Source: an uncultured Roseovarius sp. (GTDB lineage: Bacteria > Pseudomonadota > Alphaproteobacteria > Rhodobacterales > Rhodobacteraceae). From it: a stretch of DNA of 64,000 bases. Location of the stretch: the NCBI GenBank assembly GCA_947499555.1, contig CANMOU010000003.1:446979-510978 (forward strand). The letters run 5' to 3'. The translations under genes were made by a program, and so were the position numbers. This document shows, piece by piece, positions 43,440-51,048 of this stretch; within the stretch, counting starts at the first letter, position 1, and each line of letters opens with the position of its first letter. A model generated the notes under the pieces. The model did not search any database and was not told the DNA's origin. It was given only the letters and a program-made list of their open reading frames with translations.

Positions 43440-45104
43440 ATGTCGGAAAAGACGCTGCATCGTCTGGCCTGGATCGTCGCCGCGATCTGTGTCGCGCCCA
43501 TCGTGGCCGCGGCGCTCTCGGCGTTTACTGGTGAGTTCAGCACCTGGCGCGACGTTCTGGCACCGGTTCTGCCGCGTTATGCGGTGACCACCCTTGTCCT
43601 GGTGGCGATTGTTGGTTTTTCCACCGCCGTCATCGGATCGGTGACCGCCTGGCTTGTCACGGTCTATCGCTTCCCCGGTCACAGATGGCTTGAGATCGCG
43701 CTGGCCCTGCCTTTGGCCTTTCCCGCCTATGTGATGGCCTATGCCTATACCCATATGCTGGATCACCCCGGTCCGGTGCAAACCCTCTTGCGCGATGTCA
43801 CAGGTTGGGGCCCGCGCGACTACTGGTTCCCTGAAATCCGAAGCCTGGGTGGCGCGGCGGTGATGCTGACCATCGTGCTTTACCCTTATGTCTATCTGTT
43901 GGCGCGCGCGTCGTTCCGGCAGCAATCCTCGAACGCCTTTCTCGTGGCCCGCACGCTGGGCCGCTCGCCTATCCGCGCCTTCTACCGCGTGGCTTTGCCT
44001 ATGGCGCGACCCGCAATCGCCGGAGGGGCCTTGCTGGCGGTGATGGAAACGATCGCGGATTACGGCACGGTCGCGTTTTTCAACGTGCAGACCTTCGCGA
44101 CCGGGATCTACCAGGCCTGGTTCGGTCTGGGCAATCGCGGCGCGGCGGCGCAACTGGCCTTGTGCCTGCTGTTCTTTGCGCTTCTGGTCGCCGGGCTCGA
44201 GCGCGCCCAACGCGGCAAGGTGCAGACGGCGGGGCGCGGTGCACGGTTCGAGACCATGGAAAAGCCCCATCTGACAGGCGCGGCAGGCTGGGTCGCCAGC
44301 CTGATTTGCCTTCTGCCGGTGCTTCTGGGCTTTATCATTCCCGTGATCATGTTGGGCAGCATGGCCATCGGCTCGGGTCAGAACCTGTTCTCGGCGCGCT
44401 ATATAGATTTCATGACCAATTCGGTCCTGGTGGCCAGCGTTGCCGCCGTGCTGACTGTGGCAGGCGCGATCCTGATCGGCTTTCACGCCCGCACCCGGCC
44501 AACGCGTCGCTCAAAGGCGCTCGTCGTGGGGGCGGGGCTGGGCTATGCCGTCCCGGGCGGGGTCATCGCTGTTGGGCTGATGGTACCCATGGCCGGGCTC
44601 GACAACATGATCGACCGGTTCATGGAGAACAATTTCGGCATCGACACAGGCTTGCTGATCACCGGCTCGATCTGGCTTATGGTGCTGGCCTATATGGTGC
44701 GTTTCATGGCCGCCGCCCTCAACGCCTATGACAGCGGAATGGCCACCGTGCCGGGCCATTTCGACGCCATCGGCCTGTCGCTTGGCCAGTCGGCCCCGAA
44801 ACTTCTGTGGCGGGTGCATCTGCCAGTCGCGCGCAGCTCGGTTCTGACCGCGCTCCTGATCGTCTTTGTCGACGTCATGAAGGAACTGCCCGCAACCCTG
44901 ATCCTGCATCCCTTCAATTTTCAGACCCTAGCGGTTCAGGCGCATAGGCTTGCCTCGGACGAGCGCCTCTCGCAGGCCGCCGTTCCTTCACTGGTGCTTG
45001 TGGCTTTCGGGCTTCTGCCCGTGATGATCCTGTGCCGCTCCATCGGCCGGGCCGAGCCGGGGCGCCGCGCCGCCAGACTGGGTCGTGCCCTCAAGGCTGG
45101 CTAG
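43440..45104 (+). CDS. Fe(III)-type ABC transporter permease (FbpB/AfuB-like)
   Basis: 554 aa, two fused permease halves with about 12 membrane spans. EAA-type loops lie at about 160-185 (VARTLGRSPIRAFYRVALPM) and 440-460 (FDAIGLSLGQSAPKLLWRVH). PATLILHPFNFQTLAVQAHR near the C terminus is typical of ferric iron permeases. It would carry Fe(III) across the inner membrane, but no binding-protein or ATPase gene is adjacent, so partners must be elsewhere. It follows the hemP operon, supporting an iron role. Confidence 0.85.
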   Translation: MSEKTLHRLAWIVAAICVAPIVAAALSAFTGEFSTWRDVLAPVLPRYAVTTLVLVAIVGFSTAVIGSVTAWLVTVYRFPGHRWLEIALALPLAFPAYVMAYAYTHMLDHPGPVQTLLRDVTGWGPRDYWFPEIRSLGGAAVMLTIVLYPYVYLLARASFRQQSSNAFLVARTLGRSPIRAFYRVALPMARPAIAGGALLAVMETIADYGTVAFFNVQTFATGIYQAWFGLGNRGAAAQLALCLLFFALLVAGLERAQRGKVQTAGRGARFETMEKPHLTGAAGWVASLICLLPVLLGFIIPVIMLGSMAIGSGQNLFSARYIDFMTNSVLVASVAAVLTVAGAILIGFHARTRPTRRSKALVVGAGLGYAVPGGVIAVGLMVPMAGLDNMIDRFMENNFGIDTGLLITGSIWLMVLAYMVRFMAAALNAYDSGMATVPGHFDAIGLSLGQSAPKLLWRVHLPVARSSVLTALLIVFVDVMKELPATLILHPFNFQTLAVQAHRLASDERLSQAAVPSLVLVAFGLLPVMILCRSIGRAEPGRRAARLGRALKAG

Positions 45105-45188
45105 GTGCAGAACGGCCATTCTCCCTTGTCCCGCCTGCGCCGTCCCCGTATCTAGGGCGCAACCGCAGCAACCGCCGGAGATAAAAGC

Positions 45189-45533
45189 ATGTTCAAAGGA
45201 CTGGGCCAGATGGGCGATATGGCCAAGATGATGAAGGCCGCGCAGGAAATGCAGCAGAAGATGGCCAACCTGCAGGAAGAGATGCACAACCTCACAGTCA
45301 CGGGTGAATCCGGTGCCGGGCTGGTCAAGGCCACCTGCACCGCCAAGGGTGAACTCAAGGGCCTTGATATCGACCCTTCGATCTTCAATTCCGACGACAA
45401 GGAAGTGGTCGAGGATCTCATTCTGGCCGCGATCAAGGATGCTCAGACCAAAGCCGGAGAAAAGGCCCAGGAAGAAATGGCCAAGATCACCGAAGGCATG
45501 GGCCTGCCCAAGGATATGAAGTTGCCATTCTAG
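45189..45533 (+). CDS. YbaB/EbfC-family nucleoid-associated protein
   Basis: 114 aa. [20 protein letters not shown] is the usual start, and [20 protein letters not shown] and GLDIDPS are core strands. These dimeric proteins bind DNA and are commonly encoded between dnaX and recR. Here recR follows 16 bp later but dnaX is not upstream; the Fe permease is. The annotation is secure. Confidence 0.92.
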   Translation: MFKGLGQMGDMAKMMKAAQEMQQKMANLQEEMHNLTVTGESGAGLVKATCTAKGELKGLDIDPSIFNSDDKEVVEDLILAAIKDAQTKAGEKAQEEMAKITEGMGLPKDMKLPF

Positions 45534-45549
45534 GGCACAGGCCGGGCCG

Positions 45550-46143
45550 ATGAACTCCACCCGTGATCTGGATGCGCTCATCGAGATGATGGCCAAGCTG
45601 CCGGGCCTTGGTCCGCGCTCGGCCCGGCGCGCGGTGCTGCACATGATCCGCAAGCGCGAATTGCTGCTGACCCCGCTCGCTGATCTGATGCAGCAGGTCG
45701 CGGCCACCGCACGCGAATGCCTCAATTGCGGCAATGTCGGCACCACTGATATCTGTGACATCTGCGCGGCTGAGAAACGCGCCAATGGCCTGCTCTGCGT
45801 GGTCGAGGATGTGGCCGATCTCTGGGCGATGGAACGCGCGGCGGTCTTCAATGGCCGCTACCATGTGCTGGGCGGCACGCTCTCGGCACTTGATCAGATC
45901 GGGCCAGAGCAATTGCGCATCCCGAAACTCATCGACCGGATAGAAAGCGAAGAGATTTCCGAGGTCATCCTTGCCCTCAATGCAACTGTCGATGGGCAAA
46001 CGACGGCGCATTACATCGCCGATCAGCTTGAAGACCGGGTCAAACTCACCTCGCTGGCCCAAGGTGTGCCCATCGGCGGCGAACTGGACTACCTTGACGA
46101 GGGCACCATCAGCGCCGCCCTGGCCGCCCGCAAGCAGGTGTGA
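45550..46143 (+). CDS. recR: Recombination protein RecR
   Basis: 197 aa. A helix-hairpin-helix at the N terminus ([20 protein letters not shown]), the zinc finger [20 protein letters not shown] (about 57-76) and a Toprim domain ([20 protein letters not shown]; later [16 protein letters not shown]) are in order. RecR loads RecA on gapped DNA with RecF/RecO. It forms an operon with ybaB. Confidence 0.95.
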   Translation: MNSTRDLDALIEMMAKLPGLGPRSARRAVLHMIRKRELLLTPLADLMQQVAATARECLNCGNVGTTDICDICAAEKRANGLLCVVEDVADLWAMERAAVFNGRYHVLGGTLSALDQIGPEQLRIPKLIDRIESEEISEVILALNATVDGQTTAHYIADQLEDRVKLTSLAQGVPIGGELDYLDEGTISAALAARKQV

Positions 46144-46205
46144 AAAACACCGCTTAAGTGCCCGTGGTCAAATAGTGTCGGCTGGAACAGGTGCTTTTGC
46201 AGCCT

Positions 46206-46844
46206 TTAGGGCATCGGGACGTCAGTTGTGAATTTCGGAACCTGATAACCTCGCTGCACAGCCGGGCGTTCGGCGATGCGCAGGTACCAGTCTTTCACAT
46301 TTGGATAAGCGTTCAGATCGATCTCCTGCCATTCAAATCGCGACACCCAGGGCCATGTGGCCATATCGGTGATCGTGTATTCCCCCCGCCCGGCACCAAC
46401 CATGAATTCCCGGCCCTCCAGCCGCCGGTCCAGCACACCATATAGCCGTCGCGCCTCTGTCGAATAGCGCTCCTCGGCATAGCCTGACTTGCCCGGGTTA
46501 AACTTCACGAAATGATGGGTCTGTCCCAGCATCGGCCCCAGCCCGCCCATCTGCCACATCAGCCACTCGATCGCGGCCCATTTCTCATCCCCCTGAGGCA
46601 GGAACCGCCCGTGTTTTTCGGCCAGGTAAAGCATGATCGCACCGGTCTCCATCATGCTGATGCCGGTCTCATGATCAACGATGGCCGGAATGCGATTATT
46701 CGGCGCGACCTTCAGGAAATCAGGCGCAAACTGCTCGTCTTTGGTGATGTCGATGGCATGCGTCGTGTAAGCTACGCCAAGCTCTTCCAGCAGGATCGAG
46801 ACTTTGCGGCCATTCGGGGTGGTCCAGGTATAAAGGTCTATCAA
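46206..46844 (-). CDS. Glutathione S-transferase (YfcG/Nu-like)
   Basis: 212 aa. The N-terminal thioredoxin fold opens MIDLYTWTTPNGRKVSILLE with the Thr-Pro-Asn of Nu-class GSTs, and NRIPAIVDHE supplies the cis-Pro. The all-helical C-terminal domain follows (MWQMGGLGPMLGQTHHFVKF). Such enzymes reduce disulfides or conjugate glutathione. Convergent with recR. The region upstream of it (46845-47229) holds the RNA candidate. Confidence 0.88.
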   Translation of the reverse strand: MIDLYTWTTPNGRKVSILLEELGVAYTTHAIDITKDEQFAPDFLKVAPNNRIPAIVDHETGISMMETGAIMLYLAEKHGRFLPQGDEKWAAIEWLMWQMGGLGPMLGQTHHFVKFNPGKSGYAEERYSTEARRLYGVLDRRLEGREFMVGAGRGEYTITDMATWPWVSRFEWQEIDLNAYPNVKDWYLRIAERPAVQRGYQVPKFTTDVPMP

Positions 46845-46861
46845 GGCGTATCCGTTCTAAA

Positions 46862-47176
46862 GCTCAGGGTGTTTGAGCCGAGTTTAGGACATTTCGCGCC
46901 CGGCACCAGTGCCGCAAAGCAATCCGGGGAAGAACCCTGATCGAGCAGGCGTTAACCATCTGCCGCCCAGCAAGAACCACGGTTGCCCATGACCCTGGCG
47001 ACATGGCTTTGACGAGCCAGGGTGCGCTGAACATTTCGCAACAAGACGGGCAGGATAAAGCGCTTCGACCAAGGCTTGCCCGCGCCGCGCCCTGTGCCCG
47101 GCGCTGGCACGGCTTAATGGCTGGTCTGAGTCCGGGCGACGGATTCTGCGACCTCCGCGAATGCCCGGTTTTTTAT
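46862..47176 (+). ncRNA. Candidate structured small RNA with intrinsic terminator
   Basis: The interval between the GST start and the cysteine hydrolase end has no convincing protein but a row of stems on the plus strand: GCTCA/TGAGC (46862-46878), CGGCAC/GTGCCG (46901-46914), ACCCTGGC/GCCAGGGT (46992-47023), CGGGCA/TGCCCG (47047-47082), GTGCC/GGCAC (47094-47110). The last is CCGGGC-GA-CGGA...TCCG...GCCCGG followed by TTTTTT (47132-47174). The T-run makes the terminator plus-strand specific, so it cannot serve either flanking minus-strand gene. I found no SRP RNA, tmRNA, RNase P or tRNA signature. The 5' end is a guess. Confidence 0.5.
47132..47176 (+). terminator. Intrinsic terminator of the RNA candidate
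   Basis: Outer stem CCGGGC/GCCCGG, inner stem CGGA/TCCG, followed by TTTTTTATT. It is a textbook Rho-independent terminator on the plus strand, while both neighbouring genes are on the minus strand. Confidence 0.75.
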
Positions 47177-47229
47177 TCCGTATCGAGCTAAGTGATCTTC
47201 AATGGAACCAAAGTGTTAGTTTCCAAAAT

Positions 47230-47778
47230 TCACATCTTCAATATTTCCTGGGTCTTCTTCACTGACGCGATTTCGCCTTCAAGGGTTGCCACGATGACTG
47301 AATGTATCTGGTTTGCACTATGGTGCACGCCATCCGGGCCGGTAAGGCTATAGGTCCAGACCGCGTCGGCGGCATAGATGGGCTGGTATCCCAGATCCGC
47401 AGCGCTGCGGGTGGTTGAGTCAACGCAGTGGTTGGCGGTGGCGCCGCATGTGACCACCCGTTCGATGCCTGCCTCGTGCAAGATATCCTGCAATTGTGTT
47501 CCCATAAACCCGCTGCTACCGGTTTTGATGACCACGGGTTCACCCGGTTCCGGGGCCGCGACGGGCTGCACCGCTGACCCGGCAGCATCGGGATGAAACG
47601 GGTCATCCGGATCAGTCCCATGGTGATGGATATGCACGACCGTTTCGTCAGCGCTGCGAAATTTCTTCAAGAGCAAGGCTATGTTTTCCTCTGCCTCGGG
47701 GCAGGATCGCTCGGTGCCAAAGGCATCTTCATGTGCCAGTGCCATCTGAACGTCAATCACCAGCAATGCCGTTTTCAT
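47230..47778 (-). CDS. Isochorismatase-like cysteine hydrolase
   Basis: 182 aa. The Asp-Lys-Cys triad of the family is Asp9 (LLVIDVQ), Lys85 (VVIKTGSSGFMGT) and Cys118 (CGATANHCVDST). Members hydrolyse amides, carbamoyl groups or enol ethers (nicotinamidase, N-carbamoylsarcosine amidase, isochorismatase). ATG 47778 follows GGAG by 8 bp and lies 5 bp after the oxygenase gene's stop, so the two form an operon with a divergent LysR regulator. The substrate is unknown. Confidence 0.85.
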   Translation of the reverse strand: MKTALLVIDVQMALAHEDAFGTERSCPEAEENIALLLKKFRSADETVVHIHHHGTDPDDPFHPDAAGSAVQPVAAPEPGEPVVIKTGSSGFMGTQLQDILHEAGIERVVTCGATANHCVDSTTRSAADLGYQPIYAADAVWTYSLTGPDGVHHSANQIHSVIVATLEGEIASVKKTQEILKM

Positions 47779-47783
47779 CGTAA

Positions 47784-48650
47784 TCACTCCTGTGCGTGTG
47801 CACCCGAATTGCGGTTGGCCAGAATGTCTTCCACCCGTTTGCCGTAAATGCGAATGTTGATCTCGTCGTCAATGGCACGATTTGGCTGCTCATCGTATGT
47901 CATGATTGCAGAAATCCGCGGTCTTGCGCCTTCGACCTTTGTCACACCATGCAATGAGTAACCGCCCCGAAACAGAGTGAATGCACCGGCACCACGCGAA
48001 AATGTCTGCGCTTGAGACATGTCGCCAGCCAAGAGCCGGTCCACGGCCTCACGGTCTTCACTTTCATCGTCACGTGAATTCGGCAGGAACGTGAACTCGC
48101 CGCCTGTTTCGGCTGCCTGAAGCAACAATGTGACCGTGCATTCCGTCGTGTCGTAATGCCACGCATGCCAGCTTTCGGGGTGCAGCGCTACGACGTTCAG
48201 CGCCTGGAATTCATCGGCACAGCGATAGAGCTGATCCTTCTTCTGCACACGGCGCACAAACTCCGTCAGGATTTCGGATTGGTAAAGCTGTTTGAGCCCG
48301 GTTTCCCCAGGGATTTGATCATCTGCGAGCTGGACCGCGATATGGGTGAACTCTTTGCGGCGTGGGTCGTCTTCGGGCAAAGAGGGGTCTATGGCGCCTT
48401 GATAGATATTGCGTTTTACATGAAGGACTTCGGCAGTCGGCAACAGGTCATTGGCCTCGCCTTTCAACCGGACCAAAGCCTCATTGCGCAAAAAGCCAGC
48501 CAGATTGCACCAGCCGTGTTCCTCCATGTGGTTCTGGCATTCAGCCAGAAATGCGGCCCCCTTGCCACTGTCCAGATCCGCGATGGGATAGCGGTCAAGA
48601 TCAACAAGCTCCAATGCGATGTCGCGATCCGTCCTGCCTGTGCTTTTCAT
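47784..48650 (-). CDS. 2-oxoglutarate/Fe(II)-dependent oxygenase, unknown substrate
   Basis: 288 aa. The iron facial triad is His165-Tyr-Asp167 (HAWHYDTTE) and His234 (SLHGVTKVEG), with Arg245 (RPRISA) placed for 2-oxoglutarate. The core reads GGEFTFLPNSR and GAFTLFRGGYSLHG. It would hydroxylate or oxidatively cleave a small molecule. The next gene on the same strand encodes a cysteine hydrolase, and a LysR regulator is divergent, which together suggest a catabolic cassette. I do not recognise the specific subfamily. Confidence 0.78.
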   Translation of the reverse strand: MKSTGRTDRDIALELVDLDRYPIADLDSGKGAAFLAECQNHMEEHGWCNLAGFLRNEALVRLKGEANDLLPTAEVLHVKRNIYQGAIDPSLPEDDPRRKEFTHIAVQLADDQIPGETGLKQLYQSEILTEFVRRVQKKDQLYRCADEFQALNVVALHPESWHAWHYDTTECTVTLLLQAAETGGEFTFLPNSRDDESEDREAVDRLLAGDMSQAQTFSRGAGAFTLFRGGYSLHGVTKVEGARPRISAIMTYDEQPNRAIDDEINIRIYGKRVEDILANRNSGAHAQE

Positions 48651-48728
48651 GGGGAACTCCTTGCGCTGCGGGAGGCGTCAAAAGCACTATGCTCGGGAAT
48701 TTTGAACAACTAAAATGAAATAATATAC

Positions 48729-48738
48729 GTTCATGAAC
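48729..48738. promoter_or_regulatory. Palindrome GTTCATGAAC in the oxygenase/LysR divergent promoter
   Basis: A perfect 10-bp palindrome in an AT-rich gap, 22 bp before the LysR start and about 80 bp before the oxygenase start. It is a candidate binding site for the adjacent LysR protein. Confidence 0.4.
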
Positions 48739-48760
48739 ATAGAAAATTTATGGGTAACCG

Positions 48761-49630
48761 ATGCGTCACAACCTGAACCTCAACTGGCTGCGAAGTTTTG
48801 AAGCGGCGGCTCGGCTGCTGAGCTTCACCGCGGCCAGCCGTGAAATTGGTTTGACCCAAGCCGCCGTCAGCCAACATATCAAGGCACTTGAAGCGCAGCT
48901 GGACGCCAAGCTGTTTCTGCGCCGCCCCAAGAGCCTGCAACTGACCGATGCGGGCAAAGCCTATCTGTCGACCGTGCGCGAAGCGCTGGACATGTTGGAA
49001 ATGTCGGCCACGGGTCTTTTTGGGCCGCGCCGAACGCGGACCATAACAGTACGCGCCTCGATGGCGTTCATCATGTGGCTGTCTGCGCGACTTGATGATT
49101 TTCTGATCAGCCATCCTGATACAGGTGTTAAGATGGTGACGTCGATCTGGAAAAGCCCTTCAGACGAACAGCCCGTCGATGTCGACATTATTCTTGCCTC
49201 GCAAGAGAATACGAGAACGGATCTGAAATTGCTCTCTTCAGAGATGCTTGTTCCCATCAGCAGCATCCGCCTGAGCCAGACGATAAAGTCACCCGATGAC
49301 CTTCTGTGCCAATCGCCGATTCACATCATGGGGTTTGACGATCACTGGGCACGGTACTTGTCCGCCTATGGGTTAAAGTTTGACAATTCAGTAGGGCGGT
49401 TGATCACCGACACCTCCACGGCTGCCATCGAAATGGTTGCAGCGGGGCTTGGCTATGCGGTTGTGATAGAGAGATTTGCCCGGCAGGCGATCCGGTCCGG
49501 ACAAAAAATCCGCATCGTTGGTGAACCAAAAGAGCTGGGTCAGGCGCATTATCTCGTTCAAACGGAACGGCGTGATGCCGTCCACACGACTGCCACAGAA
49601 TTTGAGGCCTGGCTAAGTCGCAAAGTTTAG
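48761..49630 (+). CDS. LysR-family transcriptional regulator (GcvA-like subgroup)
   Basis: 289 aa. The DNA-binding domain opens LNLNWLRSFEAAARLLSFTA and contains GLTQAAVSQHIKALEAQLDA and LFLRRPKSLQLTDAG. The effector domain follows. It resembles the regulator at 1985-2869 in subgroup and in genomic role: divergent from a two-gene oxygenase cassette. It probably activates the 2OG-oxygenase/hydrolase operon in response to an unknown metabolite. Confidence 0.87.
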   Translation: MRHNLNLNWLRSFEAAARLLSFTAASREIGLTQAAVSQHIKALEAQLDAKLFLRRPKSLQLTDAGKAYLSTVREALDMLEMSATGLFGPRRTRTITVRASMAFIMWLSARLDDFLISHPDTGVKMVTSIWKSPSDEQPVDVDIILASQENTRTDLKLLSSEMLVPISSIRLSQTIKSPDDLLCQSPIHIMGFDDHWARYLSAYGLKFDNSVGRLITDTSTAAIEMVAAGLGYAVVIERFARQAIRSGQKIRIVGEPKELGQAHYLVQTERRDAVHTTATEFEAWLSRKV

Positions 49631-49700
49631 AAACGCTTTGTGTTACAAACCCAGACTCGAGTTTTTCGAACCGGACAATCCGTTTTCGCAATCATATGTC

Positions 49701-49783
49701 CGCTTTGTCGGCAAAGCTGCGATTAGAGGAGCGTCTAGCCAACCAAAGTTATCAGATGACCGCTTTGAGCCCGAAGCGGACGC
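49701..49783 (+). repeat. Long intergenic repeat, copy A
   Basis: 83 bp, beginning CGCTTTGTCGGCAAAGCTGC and ending CCGCTTTGAGCCCGAAGCGG plus ACGC. It is a direct repeat of 52174-52255 with about 11 differences over its length. The right part forms the stem-loop GCTTTGAGCCCGAAGC. It marks the left edge of the AT-rich gene array. Confidence 0.85.
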
Positions 49784-49815
49784 ACAAAACACCTTAGGCC
49801 AGCTTAAGTGCCTGC

Positions 49816-50217
49816 TCACATTTTGTACTGAACTTCAATTTTGGTCAGCAATGGAAATGCCGGCCAAGGTTCGAAGGTATCATCGACATGCTTTGCGTGA
49901 AAAACTGCTGCTAGTTTTAGAAAGAAGCAAAACTGATCTAGTTTTATCCACGACTTACTGGCTGATCCATCGAAGTTACTTACAGCAACCAGAAGGCTGC
50001 CATTGTATCGTCCTTCATCAATTAAGTCTTCAGCAGGCGTATGAATGAAGTGGCTTTCATAGTACTGGAAGAACCTTCCCTCGCACATTGCATCAAAAAA
50101 CGCCCTGAACTGGTCTGGCTCAAAAACAATCTGACTTAGAAAATCGGCAAAAAGTGTGTCATCTCGTTCTCGAACTTCAGGAAAGATAGATTGAATTACT
50201 GCCCATTGCTCTTTCAT
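49816..50217 (-). CDS. Hypothetical protein in the AT-rich array
   Basis: 133 aa, soluble, acidic to neutral; motifs seen are FPEVRERDDTLFADFLSQIV and FDAMCEGRFFQYYESHFIHT. I do not recognise a family. I start at ATG 50217 (MKEQWAVIQS); the frame continues to 50316 but that extension overlaps the repeat copy at about 50302-50330. Codon use is more AT-rich than the LysR gene beside it. By size and position it could be an immunity-type protein, but no motif proves that. Confidence 0.55.
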   Translation of the reverse strand: MKEQWAVIQSIFPEVRERDDTLFADFLSQIVFEPDQFRAFFDAMCEGRFFQYYESHFIHTPAEDLIDEGRYNGSLLVAVSNFDGSASKSWIKLDQFCFFLKLAAVFHAKHVDDTFEPWPAFPLLTKIEVQYKM

Positions 50218-50301
50218 GTTTCTGCTCACCCAATGCTGGCGTTTCCGTCGAAGTAAACTCCACCTCGACATCAGTGCAAGTTCATAGGAGATGCGCAAGG
50301 G

Positions 50302-50330
50302 CCGCTTCGTCCGCACAGCCGACCTTCACG
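50302..50330 (+). repeat. Partial intergenic repeat, copy B' (left half only)
   Basis: CCGCTTCGTCCGCACAGCCG followed by ACCTTC corresponds to the left half of the long repeat (GCTTTGTCCGCATAGCTGCC). It separates the hypothetical gene from the DUF600-like gene. The right half is not apparent. Confidence 0.55.
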
Positions 50331-50383
50331 CTTAAAAAGCTGCAATTTTGTCCAAGGAAAATTGTCGGATGTCAGCAAGGCAA

Positions 50384-50737
50384 CTAGCTTGAATTGGGCT
50401 GCGCACCCTCGGCGTAGTCAAACTTTGTAGTAACGGTACCATCTTGATTTATCTTAAGCTTCAAACCAGTCCATTCTCCTCCTGTGTGATCCTTCATCAT
50501 ACTATGTAACTTGGGCACCACTTCATCTAAAATTTGTCGGTCCGGATACTTTAGAAGAACGTGTTTTGTTTCACCGTTAGCGAAAAAAGATGCGTTGCTT
50601 TGTATTGCGGCTCCACCGCCATCGAAACGTCTGTACGCGATCACACACTCTGCAGTCACGAAGTCGTCGTCAACGCTGCAGAGCAGTAAGTCATAAATCT
50701 TATCTAATGCTTCACGCTGTCCGTCTATCTGGTTCAT
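50384..50737 (-). CDS. YezG/DUF600-like immunity protein
   Basis: 117 aa. The layout (N-terminal helix with IYDLLLCSVDDD, central strands, then EWTGLKLKINQDGTVTTKFD ending in YAEG) resembles the YezG/DUF600 family of immunity proteins that neutralise polymorphic toxins. No toxin gene is adjacent, so this would be an orphan immunity gene. It is AT-richer than the core genes and bounded by repeat copies on both sides. The family assignment is from pattern memory and needs a profile search. Confidence 0.6.
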   Translation of the reverse strand: MNQIDGQREALDKIYDLLLCSVDDDFVTAECVIAYRRFDGGGAAIQSNASFFANGETKHVLLKYPDRQILDEVVPKLHSMMKDHTGGEWTGLKLKINQDGTVTTKFDYAEGAQPNSS

Positions 50738-50835
50738 ATGCCTCCACCTGCCTCGGTTCCATCATCGCCGCACCTCCACTCTCAAATCAAGTGAATCAGC
50801 GGCAGACCAACCAATCAATCGACGTTTCAAAAGTA

Positions 50836-50927
50836 TCTCCGCACAGCCGCCATTAGTATCCATTTTTTTTGGCATTTTAGATCGACTGAACCGTCAGATG
50901 TCCGCTCCGAGCCCAAAGCGGACATCT
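50836..50927 (+). repeat. Intergenic repeat, copy C, with an 11-bp hairpin
   Basis: The left half CTCCGCACAGCCGCCATTAG is at 50837-50856. The right half is a perfect 11-bp stem, AGATGTCCGCT (50896-50906) with AGCGGACATCT (50917-50927), around the loop CCGAGCCCAA. The middle differs from copies A and D. The remainder of the 311-bp gap 50738-51048 shows only a short AT-rich promoter-like stretch before the HEAT-like gene. Confidence 0.75.
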
Positions 50928-51048
50928 AATTCGATTTGGCAGATTCCTTGTTGGCCGCTTAGTCGGGGGTCTTGTCTGAGGTGGTTTTGATCGCAGTATT
51001 TAGTATCAAACAAATTGACGTGTTTTAATCTTGGAGACGGTTCTGGCG

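Noticed and set aside
46862-47176. SRP RNA, tmRNA or RNase P RNA
   Set aside because: I looked for the GGAAGGAAGCAGC-type SRP core, an alphaproteobacterial tag-coding stretch and the GAGGAAAGTCCGG segment of RNase P; none is present on either strand.
47003-47191. A 62-codon plus-strand frame in the GST/hydrolase gap
   Set aside because: It runs through the intrinsic terminator at 47132-47176 and overlaps several RNA stems; a structured RNA explains the region better.
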